64,000 nt of DNA, from contig CAUEEP010000737.1 in NCBI GenBank assembly GCA_958450365.1, forward strand, positions 539,501 to 603,500, in the 5' to 3' direction. The notes beneath the pieces were generated by a model, which saw only the letters and a list, made by a program, of their open reading frames with translations, had not been told where the DNA came from and ran no database searches. This document shows, in pieces, positions 34,401 through 45,429 of this stretch. The translations under genes and the position numbers were made by a program. The stretch comes from Mesorhabditis belari. Lineage: Eukaryota > Nematoda > Chromadorea > Rhabditida > Rhabditidae. The number at the start of each line of letters is the position of its first letter. Positions within the stretch are counted from its first letter, which is position 1.

Positions 34401-35891
34401 ATGACTACCCTGGACATCTACAGCAAACAAAAGATGAGAGACCAATTCCAAGAGAAGATGGTTTCCCTCAACAAAGGGTTCATCAAAGCTTTGCAGAATT
34501 GGGTAGATGGATGCCCGCACTATGATCTCACGCCAACTGTGAAATCATACTTACAACACGTGAAGGAGCTCGATTCGACTTACTACCACGATGAAGAAAA
34601 AGATGAAAGGAAGACGCTAGTGAATCGAGTGATTGCAAAGGCAAAGAGACGAGCAACTGGAGACTCGCCGAGTTCGAACACGTCAAAGAACACCACCATT
34701 GTCGCTTCGTCTTCGACGCCGCTCAGTGTGAATGCTCCACGCATGCGTCTTTCCGATGTTTCGACAATTGCTCCAAATGATTCAATGCAGGCAACTCCGA
34801 CTCCGGACATACCTCCTGGTGGCAGCAGAAAACGGGCGATTCGAGGCGGTGGACCTTTGGGTGAACCTGAGTCGGTCGTTTTTCGCGAAGAAAAGACGAT
34901 GGATTCGAAAGCAACTTTGGATACTTCAAAGCTGATGACCGGAAAACAAAGCTTCCCAAAAGCTGGCGCAGACTTTTGGAACTTTGGGAAGAAAGACAGC
35001 GATGGGCCAACGGCGACCACTATTAAGACCAGCCCAGCACAGAAGACCGATTTGATCAAGAGGTTTTCTTTTACAAGCGATAAAACACCGGAGGAGTCTG
35101 TCAAAAGCACGGAAAGCAAGGAGCCGCTCGACTCGTCCGTGTTTGCCAAGACTCTAACGCCACCAACGAACTCGATCTTCTTGAAAGCTGCTGCAGCAAA
35201 AGATGAAAGTTCCCCAAAGGCGGCCTTTCCGAATTTCTTGAAGAAGGATGAGTCTTCCTCAAAGCCGACCTTTACAAACTTTTCGCAGACACTTGGACCA
35301 CCCACTTTTGGCGACTCGCAAGAAGGACTCAAGCTCGATTTTGGAACTTCGGATTCAACGAAGTCGATATTTGGACCGACTGGAACAAGTGAACTACCGA
35401 ACATTTTTGGACCAGCTGGCGGCTCGATTCCCACGCTCAACTCCCACGATTCTACTGGTCTAAAAATAACTTTCGGGCCACCATTGACAGCGAATTCACA
35501 AGGCGAGGGTCAAGAAGATGGAGAAGAAGGCGAATATGTGCCTCCCAAAGCTGAAGTTGTTGAGGGTGCAGAGCCGGACGCTTTTATCAGTGTCAAATGT
35601 TCTGTTCACAAAATGGTGGACAAGCAGTATGAAAAGTTGGGCATTGGGATGCTCCACATGAAAGAGAAAGACGGCAAGAAAAGTGTCCTCGTTCGAGCGG
35701 CAACCACTGTGGGCACCATTTGGGTGAATGCCCTAGTCAACAAAACGATGAAGGTCGCAAAAGTGGACGGTAAAAAGTTGCGGATCATGTGCCCGACGGG
35801 TGACAAAGAGATTGCGATTTACCTGATGCAATTCCCAACCCCAACAGAAGCCGATCGTGTTCGTGAAACTATTGAAAAGGAGTCGGCATAA
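34401..35891 (+). CDS. npp-16: NUP50-like nucleoporin (NPP-16 type)
   Basis: This is a single-exon, 496-residue protein. NUP50 is a mobile nuclear-basket nucleoporin that binds importin-alpha and Ran. The N-terminal conserved block (FIKALQNWVDGCPHYDLTP, YLQHVKELD) is typical. The middle holds scattered FG dipeptides (PTFGD, LDFGT, KSIFGP, NIFGP, ITFGPP) and a pair of PNFLKKDESS-like repeats. The C-terminal ~110 residues form a RanBP1-type domain (KYEKLGIGMLHMKEKDGKK, VRAATTVGTIWVN, LRIMCPTGDKEIAIYLMQF). It has no introns, unlike its neighbours. AATAAA at 36002-36007 almost touches the acceptor of the next gene, so this is probably the first gene of an operon running to 40418. Confidence 0.9.
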   Translation: MTTLDIYSKQKMRDQFQEKMVSLNKGFIKALQNWVDGCPHYDLTPTVKSYLQHVKELDSTYYHDEEKDERKTLVNRVIAKAKRRATGDSPSSNTSKNTTIVASSSTPLSVNAPRMRLSDVSTIAPNDSMQATPTPDIPPGGSRKRAIRGGGPLGEPESVVFREEKTMDSKATLDTSKLMTGKQSFPKAGADFWNFGKKDSDGPTATTIKTSPAQKTDLIKRFSFTSDKTPEESVKSTESKEPLDSSVFAKTLTPPTNSIFLKAAAAKDESSPKAAFPNFLKKDESSSKPTFTNFSQTLGPPTFGDSQEGLKLDFGTSDSTKSIFGPTGTSELPNIFGPAGGSIPTLNSHDSTGLKITFGPPLTANSQGEGQEDGEEGEYVPPKAEVVEGAEPDAFISVKCSVHKMVDKQYEKLGIGMLHMKEKDGKKSVLVRAATTVGTIWVNALVNKTMKVAKVDGKKLRIMCPTGDKEIAIYLMQFPTPTEADRVRETIEKESA

Positions 35892-36001
35892 ATTATAATT
35901 TTTTATTGCTTTTTCATGTTTTACTGACTTTGATCATGTATTTTTCTTGTTTTATGGATGTTGTTTGCTATATAATTTGTAAGCTATAGAGTTTCTATTC
36001 C

Positions 36002-36013
36002 AATAAATTTCAG
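36002..36013 (+). promoter_or_regulatory. Poly(A) signal abutting a trans-splice acceptor
   Basis: AATAAA is followed at once by TTTCAG and then ATG of the next gene, with no intercistronic spacer. In nematodes this arrangement marks SL1-type operons, where 3'-end formation of the upstream gene and trans-splicing of the downstream gene use the same few nucleotides. Confidence 0.65.
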
Positions 36014-37008
36014 ATGAGCGTTTACCGTCGAGGCCTTGCCGAAATCGGCATTAATAGGACGCCGCTGCCTAATCGAAGCAAACCTGCTACTCTGAAGGTG
36101 AGAACTTTGTTTTTCCTAGATTTAAAAAATTAATGTTATTTATCAAGTTTTAACAAAATTAATGATATGTATAGTCTACCCTATCATAAAGAGTTGTTGA
36201 GTTAACTTTATGAAATGATTGATTGTGTTATTTTAGGCGAGTATCAACAGCGAAGAAAAGCTGAAGAATAGCGCCGATTCTACAACACTTTCAACTGTGC
36301 CTGAGGTAAGTTATGGTGTAATGTTTTTAATGAATCTAAAACTTGAAAATGTTATTCATTATAGAAGCTTTTTTAGATTGACTATTCATCGCGAGTTGAT
36401 GATGACCATTATTACATGTTGAAGTCGCCTTATCAACTCAAAACTCCGGTCATCCAAGAATCTACTCCAAAGAAGATGGAATTGCTGCAAGATGAGGAAC
36501 CAATCGAACATTTTGATGGAGTCGACGATGATGGACGATTTCATCTCGAAGAATTCGCCAGGCCCGCTCCCGTACTTAAGGTTTTGCAATGGTATTTCAA
36601 TAATGGGGGAAAGTTTAGAAGGCTACTTTAACTCAATATGTTGGAAACGCTGAGCCCATTGAGCGTTTTGGAGGAACGGATGAAGATGACGGTCGTTTTC
36701 ATTTTGATGAACCATTTGGAGATTGTCCAGTTCTTTTGGTAGGCTTTTATTTGATGATCATTTGTTAAGGACTGAGACAGGCTGTATCATGTTTTTAGAG
36801 TGCCGTTTTTAAAAATGTTTTAAAAATAGGTCTAACTTTTAAACAAATGATCTTGTATTTTTAGGAGCGTGACTATGGGTTCGACAAGGAGAATCAGTTT
36901 GATGTGAGCTTCAGCGATCTTCCCCAAGAAGAAATCGACGCGATGGACAGGCTTCTGGAAAAGCTCACTTTGAACCAGCATGACGCGGAAAATTTTGTTC
37001 AGTGTTAG
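36014..37008 (+). CDS. Candidate securin-like APC/C substrate
   Basis: The five exons (36014-36097, 36237-36305, 36377-36580, 36619-36738 and 36865-37008) encode about 206 residues. The N-terminus MSVYRRGLAEIGINRTPLPN contains an RxxL D-box-like motif, and the last exon contains a KEN box (YGFDKENQF). These are the two degrons read by the anaphase-promoting complex. The middle is acidic and carries two copies of a unit: EPIEHFDGVDDDGRFHLEEF and EPIERFGGTDEDDGRFHFDE. The C-terminus is acidic/amphipathic (LPQEEIDAMDRLLEKLTL). Small size, acidity and degron order suit a securin such as IFY-1, but sequence identity to a known securin was not tested; another mitotic APC/C substrate is possible. 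Confidence 0.6.
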
Positions 37009-37324
37009 TCAGCTTTGACTATGGGTTGCTTGTCAATCTTGTGCTCTTGTATTTAGTCTTTTAGTTTTATTGTTCGCTTTATCCGACTTGAATCTCATTG
37101 ATTTATGTGTAACCCATTAACCGGGAAATTGGTCGCTATGTTTCTATGCAGATTGTTCCGATAATTTTTTTTTCGATGTTTGTTACTAAATGATGAACCT
37201 CAAGTGAATGTCTTTCAGAATAAATATTTTGCCTCAATGCGGTTTGAAAAACTTGATTTGTACGATCATCTGAATACTTTAACATCTTACACTGAAATAA
37301 ACAAACAAAGGACACTTGTTTAGG

Positions 37325-39125
37325 ATGGACGAGAATTTATCGAAGGCTGACGTGGAAAGGTATAGTCGTCAGCTACTTGTTCACGAATTTGGAGTCAATG
37401 GTTTGCTTTAACCAACGTATCTGGTATTTTTTGGCTATTATGATAGGTCAGAAGGGACTGAAAGCGGCACGAGTGTTGGTGGTGGGTGCAGGTGGACTTG
37501 GATGCCCGACAGCCATGTACCTAGCAGGAGCTGGTGTTGGAACGCTTGGAATTGCTGATTTTGACAAGGTAAACTTTAAATTGCTGTCGTAAAATTACGG
37601 TCAAATTGATCGATTTCATAATCAGCATGATTTAAGATTTCCAAGGATAATCTCCATCGTCAAGTTGCCCATTCGGAGACGCTTGTTGGAAAATTGAAAG
37701 TGGATTCATTGAAGCAAAGTATTCTAAGGTAATATTGCTGAAGTTTGTCTGATCAAGTTGCTTTAGTTTAAACAGTAATATCGCCGTGCGAACATTTTCG
37801 ACGGTGTTGAATGGAGCACAAACGATGGACATAGCCAAGGACTTTGATGTTGTTGCCGATTGTTCAGATAATGCAGCTACAAGGTTTGCATCAGAAATTA
37901 TTTTGTTCAGACTAAGAATTAAACCAGTTTTACAATTTACCAATATTGAAAAGTAAATCCTTTAGATATATGCTCAATGACGTCTGCGTTTTTCTTAATA
38001 AGCCTCTGGTTAGTGGTAGCGCATTACGCTGGGAAGGTCAACTTACTGTCTACAATTACGGAGAGGCGAGTTTGGGATTGCTTTCTTTTACGCATGTTGC
38101 AATTAGAGAAATTTAGGATGGTCCATGTTATCGCTGTCTCTTCCCACATCCACCAGCCGCACATTTGGTCACGAACTGCAGTGAAGGAGGGGTAATGGGA
38201 CCGGTTGTTGGAGTGATCGGATCAATGCAAGCCCTCGAAGTCATCAAAATTATAGCAAATACTGGAGGTGCGCTAAAATTTCAATGATTCAAACGAGATT
38301 TTAGAAACGCTTTCTGGGAAACTTTTTCTCTTTGACGCCCATCGTTTTCGAACAAGGATCATAAATTTACGCCGGAAGCAAAAAGATTGTGCCGTTTGTG
38401 GGTTGGTTGGAAAATATTAAACTTCTAACTTTCCTTTTTAGGGAAGCACCCACAATTCACGCTCCGATCGATTACGAAGTCTTTTGTGGCTCCGGGGTTG
38501 TAGATAAGGTGGTGACAAGCTTTTAGTGGTTACTAAATTTGGTTTAGAATCCATCACTCTCGTTGTTGGATCCAAATGAACGCGTCAGTGTGAGCGAGTA
38601 TTCGACGGCGAGAAAATCACCGACCATTTTGGTAGACACTCGACCCAAACACGAATTTGCGATTGCATCGCTTCCTGAAGCACGAAGTAGATGTTTTTGC
38701 TATGGTTTAGACGTTTTTGAAACAAAACGTTTTCAATTAACCTATTCTTTTGTTTTAGATATTCCAATGGATTCGTTAAAGCAACTGGAAGACATAGAAC
38801 TACGAAAGTTGCTGGGATTGTCTGAAGCGGCTGATGGTAAGTACTTCTTTGTTTTAGCTCAAATACAATCAGTAATTATATTTTAATTAATCTCAAGAAT
38901 CAAATAAATTCCATTCTAGTTTTCGTGATTTGTCATCGCGGAAACGACTCTCAGTTGGCGGTTCGATTGATACAGGTAAAGCTGTAAATTTTGCATGTAA
39001 CTTGTTTATTTCTTTAGGAGCGTTTCAAATCAGAGATCGAATCTAACGGATTTCAAGTGAAAGATATCATCGGTGGATACGATAGATGGGCCGACGAGAT
39101 TGATCAAGAATTTCCAAGATATTAG
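37325..39125 (+). CDS. MOCS3: MOCS3/UBA4, E1-like adenylyltransferase and sulfurtransferase
   Basis: MOCS3 activates the C-terminus of MOCS2A and URM1 for molybdopterin synthesis and tRNA thiolation. The ThiF/E1 domain shows [12 protein letters not shown], the nucleotide loop [19 protein letters not shown]-type sequence as [12 protein letters not shown], and [18 protein letters not shown]. Zinc cysteines are in CYRCLFP and CAVCG. The C-terminal rhodanese domain has [19 protein letters not shown] and the persulfide cysteine in [12 protein letters not shown], and ends with [13 protein letters not shown]. About ten short introns interrupt it. The ATG follows TGTTTAG, and AATAAA lies near 37221 roughly 100 nt upstream, which suits a downstream operon gene. 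Confidence 0.93.
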
Positions 39126-39245
39126 CATGTACATTTTATACTTTGCATGTATAGTTTTCTTGATTTCCCCAATTGCCACTTTCAAAAATCATAGTTTATT
39201 TTTTTGTATTTTCCGAGCGCTACGATATTTTCATTTGAAATTTAA

Positions 39246-40418
39246 ATGAGTGAAGATCGTGTTTCGTTTGAATTTCCCGATAGGTTTGTTATGGTTCCAG
39301 CTAATTCGGTGTTGTTATAGTCATTTTGTTTATTGCTCAATAAATTTTACGCGTGAACTATCAAAAACAACTCTGACTTTTTCGTTTTTCAAGATCTCGC
39401 TATTGAAGACAAACACGAGTGGAACTTTTGAAACCATTTATTTAGTCAAATTGTTGTTTAGCGGTCACGTGAAGGCGAAACTTTCGCCATCAGATCTTGA
39501 CTTATTGGAGGGCAAGCAGAGAGTCGGAAGCTCTCCCGAATCGACTAGAGTAAGGTAAGTTTTGTTGTTGCCCATTGTTTAAAAGACCAGACCGAAGTGT
39601 TATAATCGAGAGTAGCACTTATTGTTTTTTGTTTAGTGACCGATCTTTTCGGGTGCGGCGTGACGTGGCAATCCGTTTGTATGCTTCACTTCTGGCGTTG
39701 TTCACATTTGGCCTAACAAGGTTCGTTTGTACTTTTGAAAGCTTGTTACTTTAGTTCAGTCATGAAAAAGACATTGAGAGGTTAAACGTAATTATATTTT
39801 ATTAATCTCTAGTCAATTTAGTCTCGTTCTACATGGCCTTACCGTTGCTTCACGACTCTATCTTCAAGCCATTGCCGGGACATCAATCCTAGGTTAGTTG
39901 CTTATGATTATTTGATTATTTTTATAAAAGCACTTTTACCTAAAATAAATATGATCTCGTTTGTTTTAGTGGTTTTGTGGACTATGCTTCGATGGACAAG
40001 GCTGCACTCAATGAAACTATCGCGAAAGATTCGACCGATACTTGATATTGCTCAAGTTCTACGTACGAATACGTAGGTTGGTTGATTGATATTTAACAAC
40101 AAGTTAACATTAACTACGTTTAAAAATTAACAGTGATCTCGAATTTTTATAGCGTTGAATCGAACATAGATTTTTTGAGAAAGTTTTGAGTGAAGCTGAC
40201 TTTTATCATTTGCAGACTGTTTCGTGGAGATGGATCAACCGTTCTTTGCCCCGAAATTTATCGAGCCTACGATCTCTGCTGCGAAGATCCGACCATCAAC
40301 GAGTCGATCCCGAGAACTATTGATAGGTTGGTTTTTAGAAGATTATAACTTTAACTTGTTGGTGTTTAGTGACGGTAGCCCGCCAGCATCTCCAACCGGG
40401 AGTAGAAAGAAGAAATAG
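39246..40418 (+). CDS. Small multi-pass membrane protein, unknown
   Basis: The exons (39246-39283, ~39463-39555, ~39637-39720, ~39813-39891, ~39970-40072, ~40216-40336, ~40370-40418) give 187 residues starting MSEDRVSFEFPD. The hydrophobic stretches are IRLYASLLALFTFGLT, FSLVLHGLTVASRLYLQAI and TSILGVVLWTMLRW. The soluble tail has LCPEIYRAYDLCCEDP and ends PTGSRKKK, a basic end that could serve ER retention. It starts only 120 nt after the MOCS3 stop, so it is probably the fourth gene of the operon. I do not recognise the family. Confidence 0.65.
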
Positions 40419-40554
40419 AGAATCAAAATAAAGTTGTTTTTTATTTGCCCTGTTTATATGATTTGAGACAGAGTTGCACAAAATATTTATTTCGAGATCA
40501 AGGAGGAGATCGATGAAACCCGGGATTTTTACCCGTAAAAGAAATCAGTGAAAA

Positions 40555-43328
40555 TTAGGGAATCGGTAAAAAGTTTGGCTGAGAACGCTTTTGTGTTATT
40601 GCTAGGGTTGACGGGTCTAGTTTGTGAATATCTGGTAGAGAAGAGGTTCTTCGATGCATGCGAGCAGGTCGACGAACTGAGGAATGCAGAGAACCACCGG
40701 TGGCTGCCAGCTGAATTGGATATTTTGATTGGATTTGCATGATTTCTAACTCACCGCTTCCGAGCGAGCCTTTTTGCCAATTCTGAGAAGCTCTCCGAGA
40801 GGCGGTCACCGACATCGGCCAGTACTTTTCCGGAACCTAATTTTTGTGAGTGGGTCACTTTTTCTCATCGATTCGCTCACGTCTTTGCAAATCAATATGT
40901 AGAGTTGTTCCATGAAAGCTCTTCTGTAAGTATTTGAGAGGATGAACATCACGTAGTAGTTCTGAGAATAGCAAATTAGTGCGAGAATCACCTGAAATAT
41001 CGTTTTAAAACGAGAGACTTTAGTTTATCGATTTACTGAATAGCTTTGCAGTAGTTGGGAACGTTTTTGGGATAGGGGAAGATCGCGAACGATGGTGATC
41101 CCGATGATATAGGAAAACCAGGAAAAGAGGTAGACGGCAAGGAGAACTGAGAGACTGCGAAGCACCTGGAATCAAGAGATTTCTTTGATTTGAAGCAATG
41201 ATGAACTTGAATTCAACGGAAACTCTTGCTCCAGCATCATCGGAACGCTGTGCCAAAAAAAAGAATGTTTCAGGTAAGCTTTTTTTTGAACAATAAAGCA
41301 GGTAAGCCGATTTTTGATACAATTTTCGTTACAATAACGATTATCAACTTCCTTTTTCTTTTTAAAACAAACCTTTTTTTCAGTGGTCTTCGCCTTACCA
41401 CCTCCGCGATTTCGACTCTCATCCGAGTAGGTACGACGGATTCGATCGGCTTGTGTGCCTTAATATTTCAATAAATTCAAAAGTTTAAATATTTAACATA
41501 CCATTTCTTGCGATTAATATATACAATGCACCGTAGACGATAACGTTTACGCAATTGAGGCTGACATTTGAGGAAAGCCACCAAATTAAGGAGGAACCGG
41601 TGAGCGCGAGTGCGCCGTTGCACCAAGAAAGCTGAACAAATTGAGAGTAGTTGATTTAGCTTTGGATGCTTTACTTTATCTTTATTTTTATCGATCACCG
41701 CCCAACAGATCGTGATCAGCGCGTAGATGAAGGCGGGCAAGAGAAAAAGGGACACGTAGCGCTTTAGTGAGTAGAAACGATGTCTGAACGTTGAGAATGG
41801 GCTTGGATTGGATTTTAAAGGTTACAAATGGTATATGTTCGGAAATTCTTCCGATAAACTCTATTTCTCTTTAAAATCTATCAATCAATGTTCCCTCTTA
41901 ATCCTCCTTTATCCTCCAAAAATCTTTCCGCGATTTCCCCAGACACAAGCTAGCCAAAACATAGACCTTTTCAAAAGATTTCCCACTCAACTTTTCGGTA
42001 TATAAACCCTCCGGTGCTTTAATAAATATTCTGCCTGAACCAAGGGATATGGACACAACAGTATAGATCTTAGTCAGACTATGCAATAGCACCTTCAACG
42101 AATCAACGTTTTTTCCTGAGTTTTTACTCATGGTCATTGGTTTGGCTTTTTGTTTTAACCAAAGACTTTTCCAAAAGCAAAGTCTAAAATTAGTCTGCCA
42201 GATTGGTTGCGTTTGTGAGAAGAAAAAGTTAAAGCTCTATTGAACAAATCTAATATTTAGATCCGTTTTAAAAGGGATTATAAAGTCTAATTGTAAGTAA
42301 AAGCCTCTACTATAGTTAATCTCGATCAATCAAATCAAATCTAAATCAAAAATACTCAGAAAGACAGCTGAATATTTAATTTTGACATACGGTAGTAAGG
42401 ATTACACTTTAATAAGCAAAGAAAAAACTCACTGAAAAGGCCATAGAAGGGCAATGAGGAGATCGAGAGAGATCGAGACGGACAGCACCGTTTGAACAGA
42501 TGAGACAAAGAGATGCGGGATTGACACGCGAAGGCAATCCTCGAGAATCCAACCATGTTGGGAAACTGAAACTTGAAACTGTTTATAAAGGGTTGAAAAA
42601 GTTAGTTAAACTCTAGTTAAACTCTAGTTAAACTCACTAAAATTATTCAAGAACACGTAGCTGAGCTCGGAAATGAGACAAAGATTGTGGAAGACGCAGA
42701 ACCATAGCATCAGAGAACCTGAGAAAATTTCATTTAATTGAAATGGCTTGATTTTTTGATTTCTTTAACTTAAAACTAATCATCCAAATTGCAATTTGAA
42801 TTTTTAAACCACATACCGTTACTTGCAAGGACACTATGATTAAGTAGATACCGTAAATACTGTAATAGTACCCCACCCCCCTCGTACAGTCGCGTAATCG
42901 CAAAAGTTTTTTAGTATTTCAGTTTTTAGTATTTTTTCAAAGCGCCCGTACGTTCAAAAAATGTGTCTTTGGTATCAAAAAATAGCTGAAATTCAGGGCT
43001 ATTTTTTGATACCTAAACGAGCATTTTAGCATAAACCAGTGTCGAGAAAAACTCATTCAAAGCTAGACTACGCAACACTTCGCACCGTCATTATGGGTGG
43101 TGGGGTACTATTATAGTATTTACGGTAGTTTAACCAACCATGTTTATTCCTCAGCTCTTTGTTTCTCCATGTGGCCCAGATTAGATTTGAGTTGCCGAAA
43201 AGACCGAAAATATTGAAGGCGATGATGAGACTCGAGAGAATTAAGGAGTGAAAATTTGGATGGAAATCTTGAGAGAAATGGCCGAAACGAGTCGAGTTTA
43301 GGCGACTGCTCAGTCGCTCTAATAGCAT
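40555..43328 (-). CDS. Rhodopsin-like GPCR, srsx-like
   Basis: It is read from MLLERLSSRLNSTRFGHF at 43328. TM1 has the family GN motif (FGLFGNSNLIWATWRN). TM2 is LMLWFCVFHNLCLISEL. TM3 ends SISLDLLIALLWPF in place of DRY. TM4 is YVSLFLLPAFIYALITI, TM5 is NCVNVIVYGALYILIAR, TM6 is LSVLLAVYLFSWFSYIIGI and TM7 is ILALICYSQNYYVMFIL. A long basic cytoplasmic tail ends QPNFLPIP. The DLLIAxxWP motif after TM3 and the weak loops suit nematode srsx chemoreceptors. The exact exon ends between TM5 and TM6 are not settled. The intron between TM1 and TM2 contains the MITE 42851-43125. Confidence 0.8.
42851..43125. repeat. MITE, CCGTAAATACTGTAATAGTA type, copy 1
   Basis: It has perfect TA flanks and ends CCGTAAATACTGTAATAGTA and the inverse complement. 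The core contains GGTATCAAAAAATAGCTGAA. It is in a GPCR intron; copy 2 is at 53366-53631 in the other orientation. Confidence 0.85.
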
Positions 43329-44800
43329 TGAGCCTGAAAAAGTTTGTGATTAAGAGCTGGAGATAAAGGGATAAGAAAAAACGATGCTCAACTTGGAAAC
43401 GGACTCTAACACGTTACAATTATCGTTGTTAAGTTACTGTAATTTTAAACCCTCAGTCTTTTAGCAAAATGCTTTTGTTTTCGTAAAGCTTCAGAAAGGA
43501 ATGTCGGACTTTAAAAAAAAAACAAAAGTTTTTTGCTTTTTGCTAAAACGCACTTTTTCTCTGATTCAGTTATTTGAAATCTATGCTTTTTTTTCTGCTT
43601 TTTGCTTTATTTGCTTTATTGCTATATTTTTGCTTATAATTCATGTTTTAATGAAAAAATAATAATCTAGACGATACAGGACAAAGTTTTGAAAGAATTC
43701 AAGTACAAATGTTTCGGTGAGCCGGATCAAAAAAAAGTGCTTTCATTGACAAAGGAAAACAGAATTTAAAGAATTATTGGGAAAGTGAGAGGGAGTGTAG
43801 TTATCCGATTCGAGAGCAAAAAAAAAGACTTGAATGTGTATTTTCTCGGAACACAAATCCTCTCGAAATGGGGAGGAACTAAAATTTCTCCAGTCTTGTC
43901 CTTGAGAAAAAATTTTGAGAAATTCGGAAATTCTTTCAATTTTGTGTGAAAAATTTGCGAATTCTTGGAGTGTTTGACGTGAATTTTCCCTCAAAATCAA
44001 ACAAATTTCTCATGGCTTTTGATGGTACGAGAAGTTGCAGTATTTGTAGTATTTGAACATTTGATTTTGTATAGTGAGTAGAGGTTAAAAATGGAACATT
44101 GAAAGGTTGTGGTACTACACGAAAATAGGGTATTGGAAAGGGTATGGGAAAGGTTAGGAATAGATTTTGAACCTATAAAGCTTGTTATTCAATTGAAATT
44201 CAAAGACAGAGAAAGCTTTTAAGATGAAGGCAATGGAATCGAAGCTTGATTTGCACTTATACCTAAATTCATCTCCAAAATTTGCTTTTTGTCTGAAAAT
44301 TAAAAATTTCCATTTAACCCAGCATAAAACAAAGCTCAGCAGCGAAAAAAAATCATTCTTCGTCTCACCCCGCTTGCTCGCTCGATGTCGAGCTGGAGCT
44401 GGAGTCGAGCTGGAGCTGGAGTCGAGCTGGAGTCGAGCTGGAGCAAAGCCAGAGCCGCCTTCATCAACGAATGCAAGAAGAATGACATCAAAGGACTTTG
44501 CGAGAAATTCAAGCTGTTATTCTTTTAATCTACTTATTATTGCTTTATCACAACACTGTTTTTCTTTTAAACTTTAGATAGTTCTGGTTTGAGTTAGTAT
44601 TCTTTGGTAAGGATCATCAATAAATTGAGATTGGAATTTCCATCGGTGGTTTTACAACTACAGAAAATGTGAAGCTAAGTTTTTTTCTGTAAGATATCGG
44701 AGTTGTTAATGTTAAATTGATCTCGTAGCTTGATCAAATTCTTAATAATGTGAAAGGTGAAGCTTCTCAATGAAAATGTTCCCTAACCGTTTGTTTTAGG
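43329..44800. other. Intergenic; one doubtful small frame
   Basis: A 117-codon frame at 44224-44577 contains a tandem GAGCTGGAGTC-type repeat (44395-44450, encoding VELELESSWSRAGA-like sequence). There is no domain or splice support, so it is not called a gene. Confidence 0.5.
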
Positions 44801-44804
44801 TCAC

Positions 44805-45426
44805 TCATTATCGTTTTGACTGATGGCAGGATCACTGCGCTCCAGAAGATACGAAAGCGGCTTTGCGTTTGGTTTCTGAGGTGGCTGGGCAATTCGCGAA
44901 AAATCCTGGATCAGTAATTGCCCATTGCTCAGCAGGTTGGCTTTTATTCTGTTTTTGATTTTGTATGGTTCCTTATAAATCATTTTGTTTAGGTGTTGGA
45001 TGAGCTGATGCATTCGTTGGTGTCTTCATGGCCTTAGAATCTCTTCGCAACGGAACCTCCACTCGTTTCAATCGTCAAGAAGCTTCGCGATCAACGTCTT
45101 CACGCGATTCAGAGTGACTTGGTTTTTGTGGTTTCTCTATCTTATTATTGTTGTTTTTAGCAATTCTTCGTCTTCGTCTTTCGCTGTACTCAAGGCTTTG
45201 GCCGGGAAGAAGGTAACAAACTCTCTAATGAATTTTTAAGCTTCTTTTTAGGCATTCAGCCCCAGCGAGGATTGATACAAGACGTTCGTCTTCGACTATA
45301 ACAACTCCATCACCAAGAAGAAAAAGAAAATCGAGGAGATCCTGGGTAAACGGGTGAGATTTTGGTGGAGCTAATGTTTTTTAGCAAATCGAGAACAATG
45401 CTTTCGACGAGTTAGCGGACAACTAA
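44805..45426 (+). pseudogene. Decayed receptor-type/cytosolic tyrosine phosphatase fragment
   Basis: The plus strand encodes WQDHCAPEDTKAALRLVSEV, then PGSVIAHCSAG|GVG and ADAFVGVFMALESLRNG. This is the end of a PTP catalytic domain with the WPD-loop region and the HCSAGVG(R) phosphate-binding loop. An intron with good borders splits the loop. Stops interrupt the frame after HYRFD, in place of the loop arginine after HCSAGVG, and further downstream; every one that I see is TGA. A following exon pair (SSSFAVLKALAGKKAFSPSE; KIEEILGKR..FDELADN) also carries one TGA. Loss of the invariant Arg and the stops indicate a pseudogene. Confidence 0.7.
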
Positions 45427-45429
45427 AGG

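Noticed and set aside
34583..35440. 285-codon minus-strand frame
   Set aside because: It is antisense to the clear NUP50 coding sequence and has no domain.
43743..44000. 85-codon minus-strand frame
   Set aside because: No motif, no splice context, AT-rich intergenic DNA.
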